DNA from: Corinectria fuckeliana
Lineage: Eukaryota > Ascomycota > Sordariomycetes > Hypocreales > Nectriaceae
Direction: 5' to 3'
Length of the DNA stretch: 64,000 bases
NCBI GenBank assembly: GCA_019137255.1
Contig: WPDH01000458.1
Coordinates: forward strand, 38,020-102,019
Within the stretch, counting starts at the first letter, position 1; each line of letters starts with the position of its first letter. Below are positions 54,290 to 64,000 of this stretch, in pieces. A model generated the notes under the pieces. It worked only from the letters and a program-made list of their open reading frames with translations. It was not told the origin of the DNA and ran no database searches. The translations under genes were made by a program, and so were the position numbers.

Positions 54290-56965
54290 CTATAGTTTTG
54301 ACCGCAGGGCCTCGAGGCGGTATTTCACATCCTTTAGGGCTTTGCTGGTGGGTTTCCAGTCGTCGAACTGGCGCAGCAACTCGGCTGCCTCGGCGCTAAG
54401 CTCCGTCCTCACAAAGTCCTCCTCGAGAAGCCCGCGCATGATCCACGGGAGGACGTATGGGTTTGGAGAGGTGAGTGGCCCCTGGCGAGCGGAGATGTCG
54501 CAGGGCGGCGGGGAATGAGCGGGTGCGGTCTCGAGTGCGTGCGAGATGGCGAGGTCGTAGACGGCGTCGTCAAAGTAGATGCGGGAATGGCCGGCGCCCG
54601 AGTAGAGGGAACCGGCGAGGGGGATGGAGAGCTCGCGGATGAGGCCGTGGTCGGAGACGCCGAGGTTGCGAAGCTTCAGGGCGAAGCCGACGAGGTGGGC
54701 GATGAAGTCGGGGGCGTGGACGCGGCCGTCGATGAAGACTGCGCGGTAGATGTAAGGGTGGTGAGCGGGAGAGTAGACGGCGGACTGTGAAGTGTTAGTG
54801 AATGAGCCAAAGCAAGGACCTCAAGGAGTCTTGAAAAGAGATAGTAACTCACCTCCATGGGAACCAGCTGGTCGTCGATGCTGCCTATAAATGTGATACG
54901 GGCCCCATAGTCCAGGACGTGCTTGAGCGAGGCCTCGAAGCGCTTCGAATTGTCACTCTCCGCATTGCTAAAGTCCCAAAGCTCCGCTGCCGAGCCCATG
55001 AGGAGGCTGGACTTGATGTCTGGGAAAGGTCCCATTGAGACACCAGCCATGGCACAAACACCAATCTTAGCGTTGGTGATAATGCCGAGATCAATGAGCT
55101 TCTCAAGTAGCATGATGCTCACGGGGACACCCTGGGAGTGACATGCGATGACGACGAGGTCTGCGCTGCGGATGTGATCGATCCAGTTCAGCATGAGCTT
55201 CCAGAGATTCTCCACGCGGTCCTTAATCTTGCCCTCACCCTCGAGAGCAACCTTTTCGATTTCGCAGTCGCCGCACCCATGGTCTTCGGCCCATCGCCGG
55301 ATCGACTCGGCGCAGAGACCCGCGAACCGTAGGGAGGTGCCGGTAGGCTGGCCGATCATAGGTCGGAGGTAGCTTGCGGGGAACAGGCCGTGAACACCGA
55401 TGGCGATGGCCTTGCGAATCTTGGGTGGATCCTTGACGCGCATGATGTGGTGCGCTGGTGACTGCTGGGTGCGGAGAAGGAATTGTGTGATTTGCTTGAG
55501 GATGGACGGATTCTCTTTCATCTGATATGTGCTGGAGAATGACGGGAGTAGAAGGTTATTAGAAAGCCTTGCTGAGGATTCAGACTCAGCGATGGATTGA
55601 TTCGACGAGTCGACTCTTGTAGGCGGGCCATTTGGCTGGTTGATATCCTGCGAGATGGGAGCCGTGCTGGTTGGTGTTGACGCGCCAGACGGCGATGTTG
55701 ATGTAGAGTCTATTTCCATCGACTGTGGCCGAAGTCGCTTCGTCCTCCGCCAGGTCGACCTCCCTACTGGCTGAATATCCTTCGGCTTGGCTGCTTCCTT
55801 GCGTAGCTTGGACGGGCTCTGAGGTACATCGCACTCCTCCATAAATTTGGGATGGGCCTCAGAGCCGTCGCCAATGACTGCGATTTCCCCGGACTCCGCA
55901 GGGGGAACTTGGCCCTTTGCTTTGGGCGAGTCCTTGAACCAAAACGCCCACGTGGAGCCTGCTTGGGGTGACGGTACATGTTTGTGTGGAGGCGGTGGTG
56001 CATCCGTGATCGTGACGTCTTCCGAAGCAGGTTCCGGTGCCGGTTCTTGTTGGACATCGGTGGTCGGGTCGGCGCCCTTGGAAGGCTCAGTCGAAGAATG
56101 CCAGAAGCCAAACCAAGACGCGGCGGGCGCGCTTGTGTCGACTGGTGGTGAGATGGGTGGTTCCAGTGGTTCGGTCTGTGATGGAGGAGTGATGGGTCGA
56201 GGTTGCTCGACTTCTTTCGTGGTATCAGGGTGTGTTTCGGTCATTTCAGGCTTGTCAGGAATAGACGAAGCTTGTGTTTCGGTGAATGGAGTCATGGATA
56301 ACCAACCAAGCCATCCAGACGGTGCAGCTGGGGGAGTAGTGACCGCTGAGGGAGCCTCGGCGCTCGGCTTGGCATCGTCGGTTTGTAATTTAGGGACGTC
56401 GGACTGAGGGATGTCGGAGTCAGGCTGCGGGTCTTCCGTGTCTCGCGCATCTTCTTTCGCAATCGCGTCGTCCGGCTTGGCCTCGGGGATGTTGGGCAAC
56501 CCCCGAATGGTGCCACTCGTGCTATACATGCTGGCCGTGTCATCTCCCTTCTTAGATTCGAACCGACTCAGATCAGGCGCCTTGGTCGACTTTACAGTCC
56601 CACCAAGTATGTGTTCTTTGGCTACGGATGTTGAGGCTGTGGCCTTGGGCGCTCGTGGCCAGGACCCGTACCAGCTCTTGGTCTTGCGGATCTATCAGGG
56701 CAGGCATACGTTAAACGTGCGGTCGACGCGACAGGGCTGAGCAGTCCAATATCCATACCTCGTGCTGCTTCTCTTCTCCAGCCAATGCTGCGGCGCTGCC
56801 GTTGGCGTGTCGTGGAGGCGACATCTGTTGGTCGCTGTGTGATCGCTCCGAGGTTGCTGGGGCTTGTGACAGTGACGTAGCGCAGTCGGCGGGTGGGACG
56901 GTCTTTGGCGTGTTCTTCGAGGTTGCTTCCGCCGGATTTGGGCGAGCCCTCTTTCGGGGAGCCAT
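54290..56965 (-). CDS. YML020W-like alpha/beta-hydrolase-type protein, function unknown
   Basis: Three exons (56965-56759, 56691-54853, 54784-54290) give 846 residues. The N-terminal 340 residues are disordered, rich in Pro, Ser, Glu and Lys, with short Trp motifs (KSWYGSWP, WLGWLS, SWFGFWHSS, WAFWFKDS) spaced like repeated linear motifs. The C-terminal part looks like a lipase-type fold: IRKAIAIGVHGLFPASYLRP, then IGQPTGTSLRFA, then the nucleophile-elbow-like VVIACHSQGVPVSIMLLEKL, and FIGSIDDQLVP, where an Asp fits a catalytic acid. This pattern fits the conserved fungal family of yeast Yml020w, for which I know of no assigned biochemical role. The catalytic Ser in CHSQG is an inference. Introns have standard GTATGG..TAG and GTGAGT..CAG ends. 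Head to head with Rrp5. Confidence 0.8.
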
Positions 56966-57354
56966 CACGGAGAAAAAGAGAAAGCAGATGCGTCCATAGG
57001 CGTGGGAAATGCGACGACGTGGCCTTGCGTCTAGGACTGCATATAGGGTGATCCTGTTTAGGTTCATGTGTTAATGACGGGAGCGTGCCTGGAGATGGCG
57101 GTTTATAGCGAGGGTGCTTATCAGCCCCTCGCCCCTCCACCGCTAAATCTGACTTAGACCACAGACCCGACACGGTGGACAGTGCGCCGGAGCCGGGAAA
57201 ACCTGCCACCTGCTATCCGCGTGCTTATCGTCATCGGCTTATCGGCTTATCAGCCGTCCCGCCAGTCGAAAAAAAATTCGAGCCATGATTTTCTAGGTAC
57301 AATCCCACCCTCAGAAGCGACGCAGCACTTGGTGATGCGCCAGCACTTTCAACA
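56966..57354. promoter_or_regulatory. Divergent promoter between the YML020W-like gene and Rrp5
   Basis: A 389-bp gap separates the start codons. A short imperfect repeat of CTTATCGGCTTATC lies near 57225-57251. No defined factor site is assigned. Confidence 0.5.
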
Positions 57355-60300
57355 ATGAGCAACCTCAAGCGAAAGGATGCCCCCGGAGGCAATCCTCCTG
57401 CGAAAGCAGCGAAGAACACAAAGGAGGCCAGACCCTCAAAAACGGAACGCCCCAGCAAGGATGCGACAGCCGCTGCAAAGCCCACCAAGCCGAAGAAGAG
57501 CTCCGCCGAGGTTCCTGATGCGGCCCCCGTTGTCTCGGCCTTGAAGGAGGAGGAGCCAATGTTCCCCAGAGGCGGTGGCAGTGTTCTCACGCCCCTAGAG
57601 CAGAAGCACATTCAGCTCGAGGCCAAGGCTGATGCCATACGCGACGAGGAATTCAACACTGGTGGCAAGGTGCTCAAGAAGAAGAAGCGGAAGTCGGCAC
57701 TGAAAGGTGACAAGAAGGGTGACAAGAAGGACGCTGATGAAGAAGATGCTATTCGGGTTGAGAGTCTCAGCTTCACGGTAGGCTCTGTCACTTGCCAAAG
57801 TCATGAACCATCACTAACAACTTTAGAAACTGGTCAAGGGCTCTCTCGTCCTCGGACAGGTCTCGCGGATCAACAATCTCGACATCGAAGTCGCCCTCCC
57901 CAACAACTTGATTGGCCATATTTCGATTGTGGCTATTTCGGAGCAGTTGACGGAACGGATTCAAAAAGACGCTGTGGAGAAGGACGGCGAGGAGGAAGAG
58001 GACGACTCTTCAGATGACGATGGCATCGATCTGAAGTCGATTTTCGCAATTGGCCAATACCTCCGAGTCTCCGTTCTGTCGACCATGGACGAGTCTGGTA
58101 CCGGGAAGAACAAGCGACGAATCGAGCTTTCACTGCGACCTGCCGAGGCCAACTCTGGACTGGAGAGCACTGATGTGGTTGCGAACAGCACGGTCATGGC
58201 GTCAGTGGTCAGTGTCGAGGACCGAGGATTCCTCATGGACCTGGGCATTCCCAAGCTCAGCGCCTTTCTGCCTAGAACCGAGGTCGACTCCGCCATCGAC
58301 GAGCAGAGACTGCAGCCTGGTGCTGTCTTCCTCTGTCAAGTTACCTCCAAGGGTGCGAACGGCAAGATAGCTCAACTGACCCTACTGCAAAAGAAGCTTG
58401 GCAACCCCAAGGCTGTCCCCCACGACGCGACCACCATCAGTGCTTTCCTTCCTGGAACCATCGCCGACGTACTGGTATCCAACACCGATCGAAGAGGATT
58501 TGCTGGCAAGGTCTTGGGTCATCTTGATGTTACAGCCGATCTCGTCCACTCAGGTGTTGGCCCCGCGGGGGTCAGCCTCGACTCGACATACAAGATCGGC
58601 TCAAGGATCAAGGCGAGAGTGATTTGCAACTTTCCTACGGCCAGGGAACCCAAGCTGGGAATTTCCCTGCTTCCTCACATTGCATCCCTTGAACAAAAGC
58701 GACCTTCAAAGAAAACCGACGCCACCAAGCTTCCCACCGACGTGCTGCCGGTGTCTTCCCTTGTCGAGAAGTGCACTGTCCGTCACGTTGAGGCTGAGAT
58801 TGGCCTATTCGTAGATGTTGGCATTCCTGGTCTCAGCGGCTTCGTCCACATCTCCCGAGTCAAGGATGGCAAGGTGGACGCCTTGTATGAGTCAAGCGGC
58901 CCATACAAGATCGGATCCGAACACAAGGGACGGGTTATCGGATACAATGAGGTGGATGGCGTGTTCCAGCTTTCATTCGAAAAGACTGTTCTTGAGCAGG
59001 AGTACTTGCGACTCGAGGATGTCCCCATCGGAGCTGTCGTCACTTGCACCGTTGAAAAGGTGGTTGTTGGTGAGGATGGAGTCAGCGGTCTGATCCTCAA
59101 GGTCGCCGAGGGCATTTCCGGCTTCGTTCCTGAGCGCCACCTGTCCGACGTCCACCTTCAACACCCCGAGAAGAAGTTTCGCCAAAATATGAAGGTCAAG
59201 GCCCGTGTTCTGTCCACGAACCTGTCTAAGAAGCAGATGCGTCTTACCCTCAAGAAGACCTTGGTCAACTCGGAAGCGCCCGTCATCAAGTCTTACGAGG
59301 ACGTTAGTGTTGGCATGCAGGTTCCTGGTACTATCGTCAAGATCCAGTCCAGCGGTGCTTTCATTCAGTTCTTTGGCTCGCTCAGGGGCTACCTACCCAT
59401 CTCGGAGATGAGTGAAGCATACATCCGCGATCCCAACGAGCACTTCCGCGTTGGCCAAGTCGTCAGCGTTCATGCTCTTGATGTCGACCCCGAGACTAGG
59501 AGGCTTGTGGTGTCCTGCAAAGATCCCTCTGCTTTCGGCCTGGACAAGCAGAACGCGCTCAAAGCCCTAAAACTCGGAGACATCGTCTCTGCCAAGCTCA
59601 CCCAGAAGACGGAGGACCAGATCCTCGTTGAGCTGGACAGCGGACTGAAAGCCATCCTCCCCATTGGCCATCTTACCGACAAGTCCGCCTCGAAGAACCA
59701 GTATGCCTCGAAGCGGATTTCTGTGGGTCAGACCATCTCTGACCTCATGGTCATTGACAAGAACGAAAACCGCCGAGCCATCATTCTCACCCAAAAGCCA
59801 AGCCTCATTACTGCCTCTAAGAACAACTCTCTCCTCACTAGCTTCGAAGATGCTAAGGAAGGCAAGGTTCTTGCGGGATTCGTGCGAAATGTAACCCTTA
59901 CCGCCGTCTTTGTTCAATTCGCCGGAAACCTCAACGCTTTGCTCCCCAAGTCCCGACTCGCTGCCGATGTGCAGGCACAGCCTGACTTTGGTATGCAGAA
60001 GTTTCAGTCCATCGAGGTCAAGGTCATCTCCACCCTCCCAGATCTCAAGCGAATTTTGGTCGCCCCTGTCGACTTCGACGAGAAAGCCGCCGAGTTAAAG
60101 AAGAAGGCCAAGGCAGCTCCCTCTGATAACCTGGAAGTCGGAACCGTTACCGAGGCTAAGATCACCTCGGTCAAGGACACTCAACTCAACGTGCAACTTG
60201 TCGACAGTGAGACACAGGGACGCATTGACGTTTCGCAAGTTTTCGATACTTGGGAGGACATTGCTAACGCCAAGGACCCTCTCGACACCTTTAGCAAGAA

Positions 60301-62831
60301 GCAGGTTATCAAAGTCCGGGTCATGGGAGTCCACGATGCCAAGGATCACCGCTTCCTGCCCTTCTCCCACCGCTCCGTCCACTCCGTCCTGGAGTTGACC
60401 GCAAAGCCAAGCGATCTCAAGGTCGACACTCTTGAGCCTTTGTCTTTGGATAAGCTCAAGGTTGGAGACAGCTACGTCGCCTACGTCAACAACTCTACCC
60501 CTCAGTACCTTTGGGTCAACCTTTCGCCTTCGGTTCGTGGCCGAATTTCCGCAATGGAAGCTTCCGACGACTTGTCACAGCTTAACGACCTCGAGTCCAA
60601 CTTTCCTGTTGGCTCAGCTCTGAAGGTCAGGGTTACTGCTGTCGACGTCCGAAACAATCGCTTGGATTTGTCTGCTCGCTCTTCCAGTGCATCTGAAGCT
60701 ATCAACTGGAGCGCTTTGAAGCAAAACATGGTTCTCCCCGGACGAGTCACCAAGGTTAACGAACGCCAGATCCTCGTCAAGCTTAGCGAGCAGGTTTCTG
60801 GCCCCGTACACCTTCCCGACCTCGCCGACAACTTCGATGATGTCAACACCACGAACTACAAAAAGAACGACATTGTTCGCGTGTCAATTGTTGAGCTCGA
60901 CCAGAGCAACAAGCGACTCCGTTTGTCTACCCGCCCATCCCGCATCATGAGCTCTACTCTCCCAGTCAAAGACAAGGAGATCAACGACATATCCCAGCTA
61001 AATACCGGAGACATTGTTCGAGGTTTTGTGAAGAACGTCGCCGACAAGGGACTGTTTGTTCTACTTGGTGGGCAGGTCACTGCCCTCGTCAAGATTTCGA
61101 ACCTGTCAGATCGCTTCCTGAAGGAGTGGAAGGAACACTTCCAAATTGACCAACTCGTCAAGGGCCGAGTCATTGCTGTCGATGCCACTACACGCCATGT
61201 TGAGCTAAGCCTGAAGTCTTCAGTCGTTGACGACGACTACACTCCATTAATTACCTTTAATGACGTAAAGGAGGGTCAGGTAGTGACAGCTAAGGTTCGC
61301 AAGGTAGAAGAGTTTGGAGCCTTCATTCTCATCGATAACTCGGCCAATGTCAGCGGTCTCTGCCATCGTTCGCAGATGGCTGAGAAACCCGTGCAGGATG
61401 CTACGAAGTTGTACAAGGAGGGCGATGCGGTTAAGGCTCGAGTTCTCGAAGTCAACCCTAGCAAAAGGCGAATCACGTTCGGTCTTAAGCCTTCGCTCTT
61501 CGACGACGAGGACACTGATATGGACTCGGATGCTTCTGAACAAGGCGTTGCCCTCGAGGAGGAGGATAGCGACGACGATTTGGAAATGGGTGATGGCGGA
61601 GTGGAGATCCTCGGCACCGATAACGTGGATGACTCTGATGAGGATGAAGACGAAGACGAAGAGGAAGCCGACGAAGAGGAAGACGACGAAGACGAGGATG
61701 AGGATGACGAGAATGATGAGATGGAGGAGCGACCTACCAAGAAGACCAAGGGACTTGCCGCCGGCAAGAAGTCGGAGTGGGCTGTCGATCCTTTCGCGAA
61801 TTCCGAGTCAGAGTCGGAGGACAAGCCCAAGCACAGCGAGAAGACAAAGAAGAAGCGAGGCAAGTCGGAGATCCAGGTTGACAGGACCGCCGAGCTGGAC
61901 ACGAATGGCCCTCAGACCTCCAGTGATTACGAGCGACTTTTGCTGGGACAACCGGACTCGTCCGAGCTATGGATTGCCTACATGGCGTTCCAGATGCAAG
62001 TAAGCGAGCTTTCAAAGGCCCGCGAGGTTGCCGAGCGAGCTATCAAGTCCATCAACATCCGAGAGGAGACGGAGAAGCTCAACGTCTGGGTTGCGTACCT
62101 CAACTTGGAGGTTGCGTACGGCAACAAGCAGACCGTGGATGAGGTGTTCAAGCGGGCTTGCCAGTACAACGACGAGCAAGAGGTCTTTGAGCGACTGGCT
62201 AGCATTTACATCCAGTCCGAGAAGCTCAACGTAAGTGACCTCACATCCCCAACGAAGGCTCCTTACTAACTATCAATAGTCTACTGACGATCTGTTTGAA
62301 CAAATGGTCAAGAAGTTCGGCGCCAAGTCTCCCAGTGTGTGGCTGAACTACGCCCACTTCTTGCACGTCACCCGCAACGACCCGGCCAAGGCCCGAGCCC
62401 TCCTCCCCAGGGCGACCCAACAGCTTGCCAGCCAGCACAGCCAGAGCTTAGTCAGCCGCTTCGCGGCGCTGGAGTTCCGATCCCCCAACGGCGAGCCCGA
62501 GCGTGGCCGGACCATGTTCGAGGGCCTCTTGGCCGCCTGGCCCAAGAAGGGCGACCTTTGGAGCCAGCTGCTGGACCTCGAGATCGGCATCGCCGGCGCG
62601 GATGCCGACCCGGCCGCCGTGAGGGACGTCTTCGAGCGGAGGACGCGGGTCAAGGGGCTCAAGCCGCAGCAGGCGGAGAAGTGGTTCAGGAGGTGGGCCG
62701 CCTGGGAGGAGACGCTGGATCCCAAGGGTAAGGACAAGGTCATGTCCAAGGCTCAGGACTGGGCGGTTGCCTTCAAGGCGAAGAAGGAGGCGGCGGCGGC
62801 GGCGGCGCTGGACGAGGAGATGGACGAGTAA
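57355..62831 (+). CDS. RRP5: rRNA biogenesis protein Rrp5
   Basis: Three exons (57355-57777, 57827-62230, 62280-62831) give 1792 residues. The N-terminus is a lysine-rich disordered part with FPRGGGSVLTPLE and KKKKRKSALKG, a nucleolar-type start. The body is a string of about a dozen S1 RNA-binding repeats, each ending in a strand such as RRIELSLRP, KQMRLTLKK, RRLVVSCKD, RHVELSLKS and KRRITFGLKP. A long acidic stretch (61505-61730) precedes the C-terminal HAT/TPR-like repeats (LLGQPDSSELWIAYMAFQMQ; VWVAYLNLEVAY; VWLNYAHFL). Rrp5 is a pre-ribosomal factor needed for cleavages of both 18S and 5.8S pre-rRNA in the nucleolus. The first intron splits the start of the first S1 repeat; the second splits a HAT repeat; both have standard signals. 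The Ala/Lys-rich end (KKEAAAAAALDEEMDE) is encoded by a GCG run. Confidence 0.95.
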
Positions 62832-64000
62832 TCGATGTACTCATTTTTCGGATACCATTAAAGGAAGTCAAAAGTTTAAGGGGCTCTCGGTTCATAATGA
62901 ATGTATAGAAACTTCAAGAGCGCAAGAGCGTCTCTGTGCGTTGTTGTTCAACTTGACCACTGGCCCTAATATCTAGCTTGGTATGCTCGGCTGGTAGTTA
63001 TGAGCTTTCTGCTTTCTTTCTTTGTCGCTATCTTAGAAAGGTGATACACTTATACCGAAATGTCATTTACGGCTTGATCGCTCTATGTCTTTTGGATCTC
63101 TAGAGCACAGTCAATAGAGGAGCAGTGTCAGTGCTGCAGAGCGGGGTTTGCCAACAATTGCTTTGTTTCTGATTTCCTCTCTTCGTCGACAATGATGTAG
63201 CCGGTGGACGCTCTCAGTCGAGCAGAGCGGAGTCAAATGTTTTGGGTGTCTATATCACAGAACATCCCGTCCGTACCAACGAAGTCTGTAATTTCCTGCG
63301 CCGAGTTTGGGTAGCTGAAATTGCCGTGCGGTCACAGCAAGGATCAGCTTGTTGGATTTACTTGGTATGTCGCTACTGAGTGTAGAAGATTGTCGCCCGT
63401 TTGTTGACTGTTCTAATGACAGCCCATCACTCGACTTTACCATCATGCTGCTTCTGAAAGTCTCGTTGCCTTCATCTCTGTTTTTGTCTGCCTCTGCGGA
63501 AGACGTGGGAGGGTAAGAGCAGACTTCCTCACCCCTGCTGCCTACGATCCTACTGACATTGTCTAAACTGAAGCATTGAGAACTTGACGGTAGCATTCTT
63601 TGCCGACGGCCAAGAGTCCTGCCAGGCCAACAACGACACCTCAAAGGGGCCTCATCCTCACGACATCCAGCATCCCGATAGAACTTACCAGCTTCAACCT
63701 CACCGATGTTTTCTCCCAAGTCAACGATGCCGGGTTTCACAGAGCTTGGAAACCACTTTCGGACAAGTCTACCGGCGTCGACTGGCTCACATAAAGCCGT
63801 GACGATTTCGGCTCGAGTATACCAACGCCACCCAGAATGAATGTCCCGTAGCTTGTATCGCCGCCTGGCTTGACGACGCGCGGTAGAGCACGGCATCCTT
63901 AGTTTTAGCATGTCTATAGAGCTCAGCTCTCTCGAGTTCAGTGTATCAATGGCTAATTTTACAATCAGACGGTGGAGATCTAGTGGCACTTATTACAGGA
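62832..64000. other. 3' flank of Rrp5 and unresolved right edge
   Basis: Up to about 63250 no gene is seen; this is AT-rich 3' flank. From 63255 to 63911 the minus strand has an open frame of 218 codons from ATG (described separately). Nothing else can be assigned. Confidence 0.4.
63255..63911 (-). pseudogene. Possible minus-strand gene or decayed gene with kelch-like trace
   Basis: An ATG frame of 218 codons ends at 63255 with PKLGAGNYRLRWYGRDVL. Its middle is unlike a normal protein, but a second minus frame (63898-63737) reads GGDTSYGTFILGGVGILEPK and then RLYVSQSTPVDLSESGFQAL before a TGA. That resembles the first-repeat region of fungal kelch-type membrane proteins (YIDGG...TPVDLSKSW), from family memory only. 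A canonical donor GTAAGT on the minus strand lies at about 63691-63686. The region may be the 3' exons of a gene whose other exons lie outside the window or in frames I did not resolve, or a decayed gene with frameshifts. Orientation on the minus strand is the best guess. Confidence 0.25.

Noticed and set aside
56535..56575. GGTTCGAATC string on the minus strand
   Set aside because: It lies inside the YML020W-like coding sequence and has no tRNA arms around it.

Overview
The window looks like nuclear chromosomal DNA of a filamentous ascomycete (Pezizomycotina, probably Sordariomycetes; this placement is an inference). The genes carry short introns of about 45-70 nt with GT..AG ends, CTAAC/CTGAC-type branch sites and C/TAG acceptors. 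They lie on both strands with long gene-poor stretches between them, and most encode conserved eukaryotic housekeeping proteins of filamentous-fungal type. I found no rRNA, tRNA, CRISPR array, operon or intact transposon.

Layout. 1-3249 (-): 5' part of a giant Fmp27/Hob/BLTP2-type lipid-transfer protein, cut by the window edge. 5.8-6.6 kb (-): small membrane protein. 7.4-9.5 kb (+): eIF4B with a predicted 6-nt microexon. 10.6-11.3 kb (-): Nudix hydrolase with a long Asn run. 12.2-13.8 kb (-): GPHR/GTG-type Golgi pH regulator. 14.9-18.2 kb (-): universal-stress-protein gene with a 1-kb intron, followed in the same frame, after a single TAG, by a 271-codon ORF. 18.2-23.3 kb: no supported gene. 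23.3-24.9 kb (-): eIF3 subunit l. 25.6-28.8 kb (+): Efl1/Ria1 GTPase. 28.8-33.0 kb: gene-poor, with a possible decayed gene near 29.6-30.1 kb. 33.0-34.5 kb (+): fungal rhodopsin-like 7-TM protein with a GC-AG intron. 36.5-38.1 kb (+): Dot1. 38.3-39.0 kb (-): Atg16. 39.4-42.3 kb (+): Vps16. 42.3-46.1 kb: repeat-rich intergenic DNA. 46.1-48.1 kb (+): Dma1/Chfr-like FHA-RING E3 ligase. 49.3-50.7 kb (-): two-TM protein of unknown function. 51.9-53.7 kb (+): mitochondrial processing peptidase alpha. 54.3-57.0 kb (-): YML020W-like alpha/beta-hydrolase-type protein. 57.4-62.8 kb (+): Rrp5. 63-64 kb: weak traces of a minus-strand gene.

Functional themes. Translation and ribosome biogenesis recur (eIF4B, eIF3l, Efl1, Rrp5), with eIF3l and Efl1 head to head. 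Atg16 and Vps16 are also divergent over a 414-bp promoter and act at successive steps of autophagy. These are co-localised housekeeping genes, not a gene cluster in the secondary-metabolite sense. I see no convincing new multi-gene system. The best leads are unusual gene structures: the in-frame ORF pair and alternative start at the stress-protein locus, the eIF4B microexon, the GC-AG intron, non-consensus AAG acceptors, and the uncharacterised two-TM protein with a Cys/His-rich last exon.

Exon boundaries were worked out by hand from splice signals and frame continuity. No alignment or search was run, so family names rest on recognised motifs.
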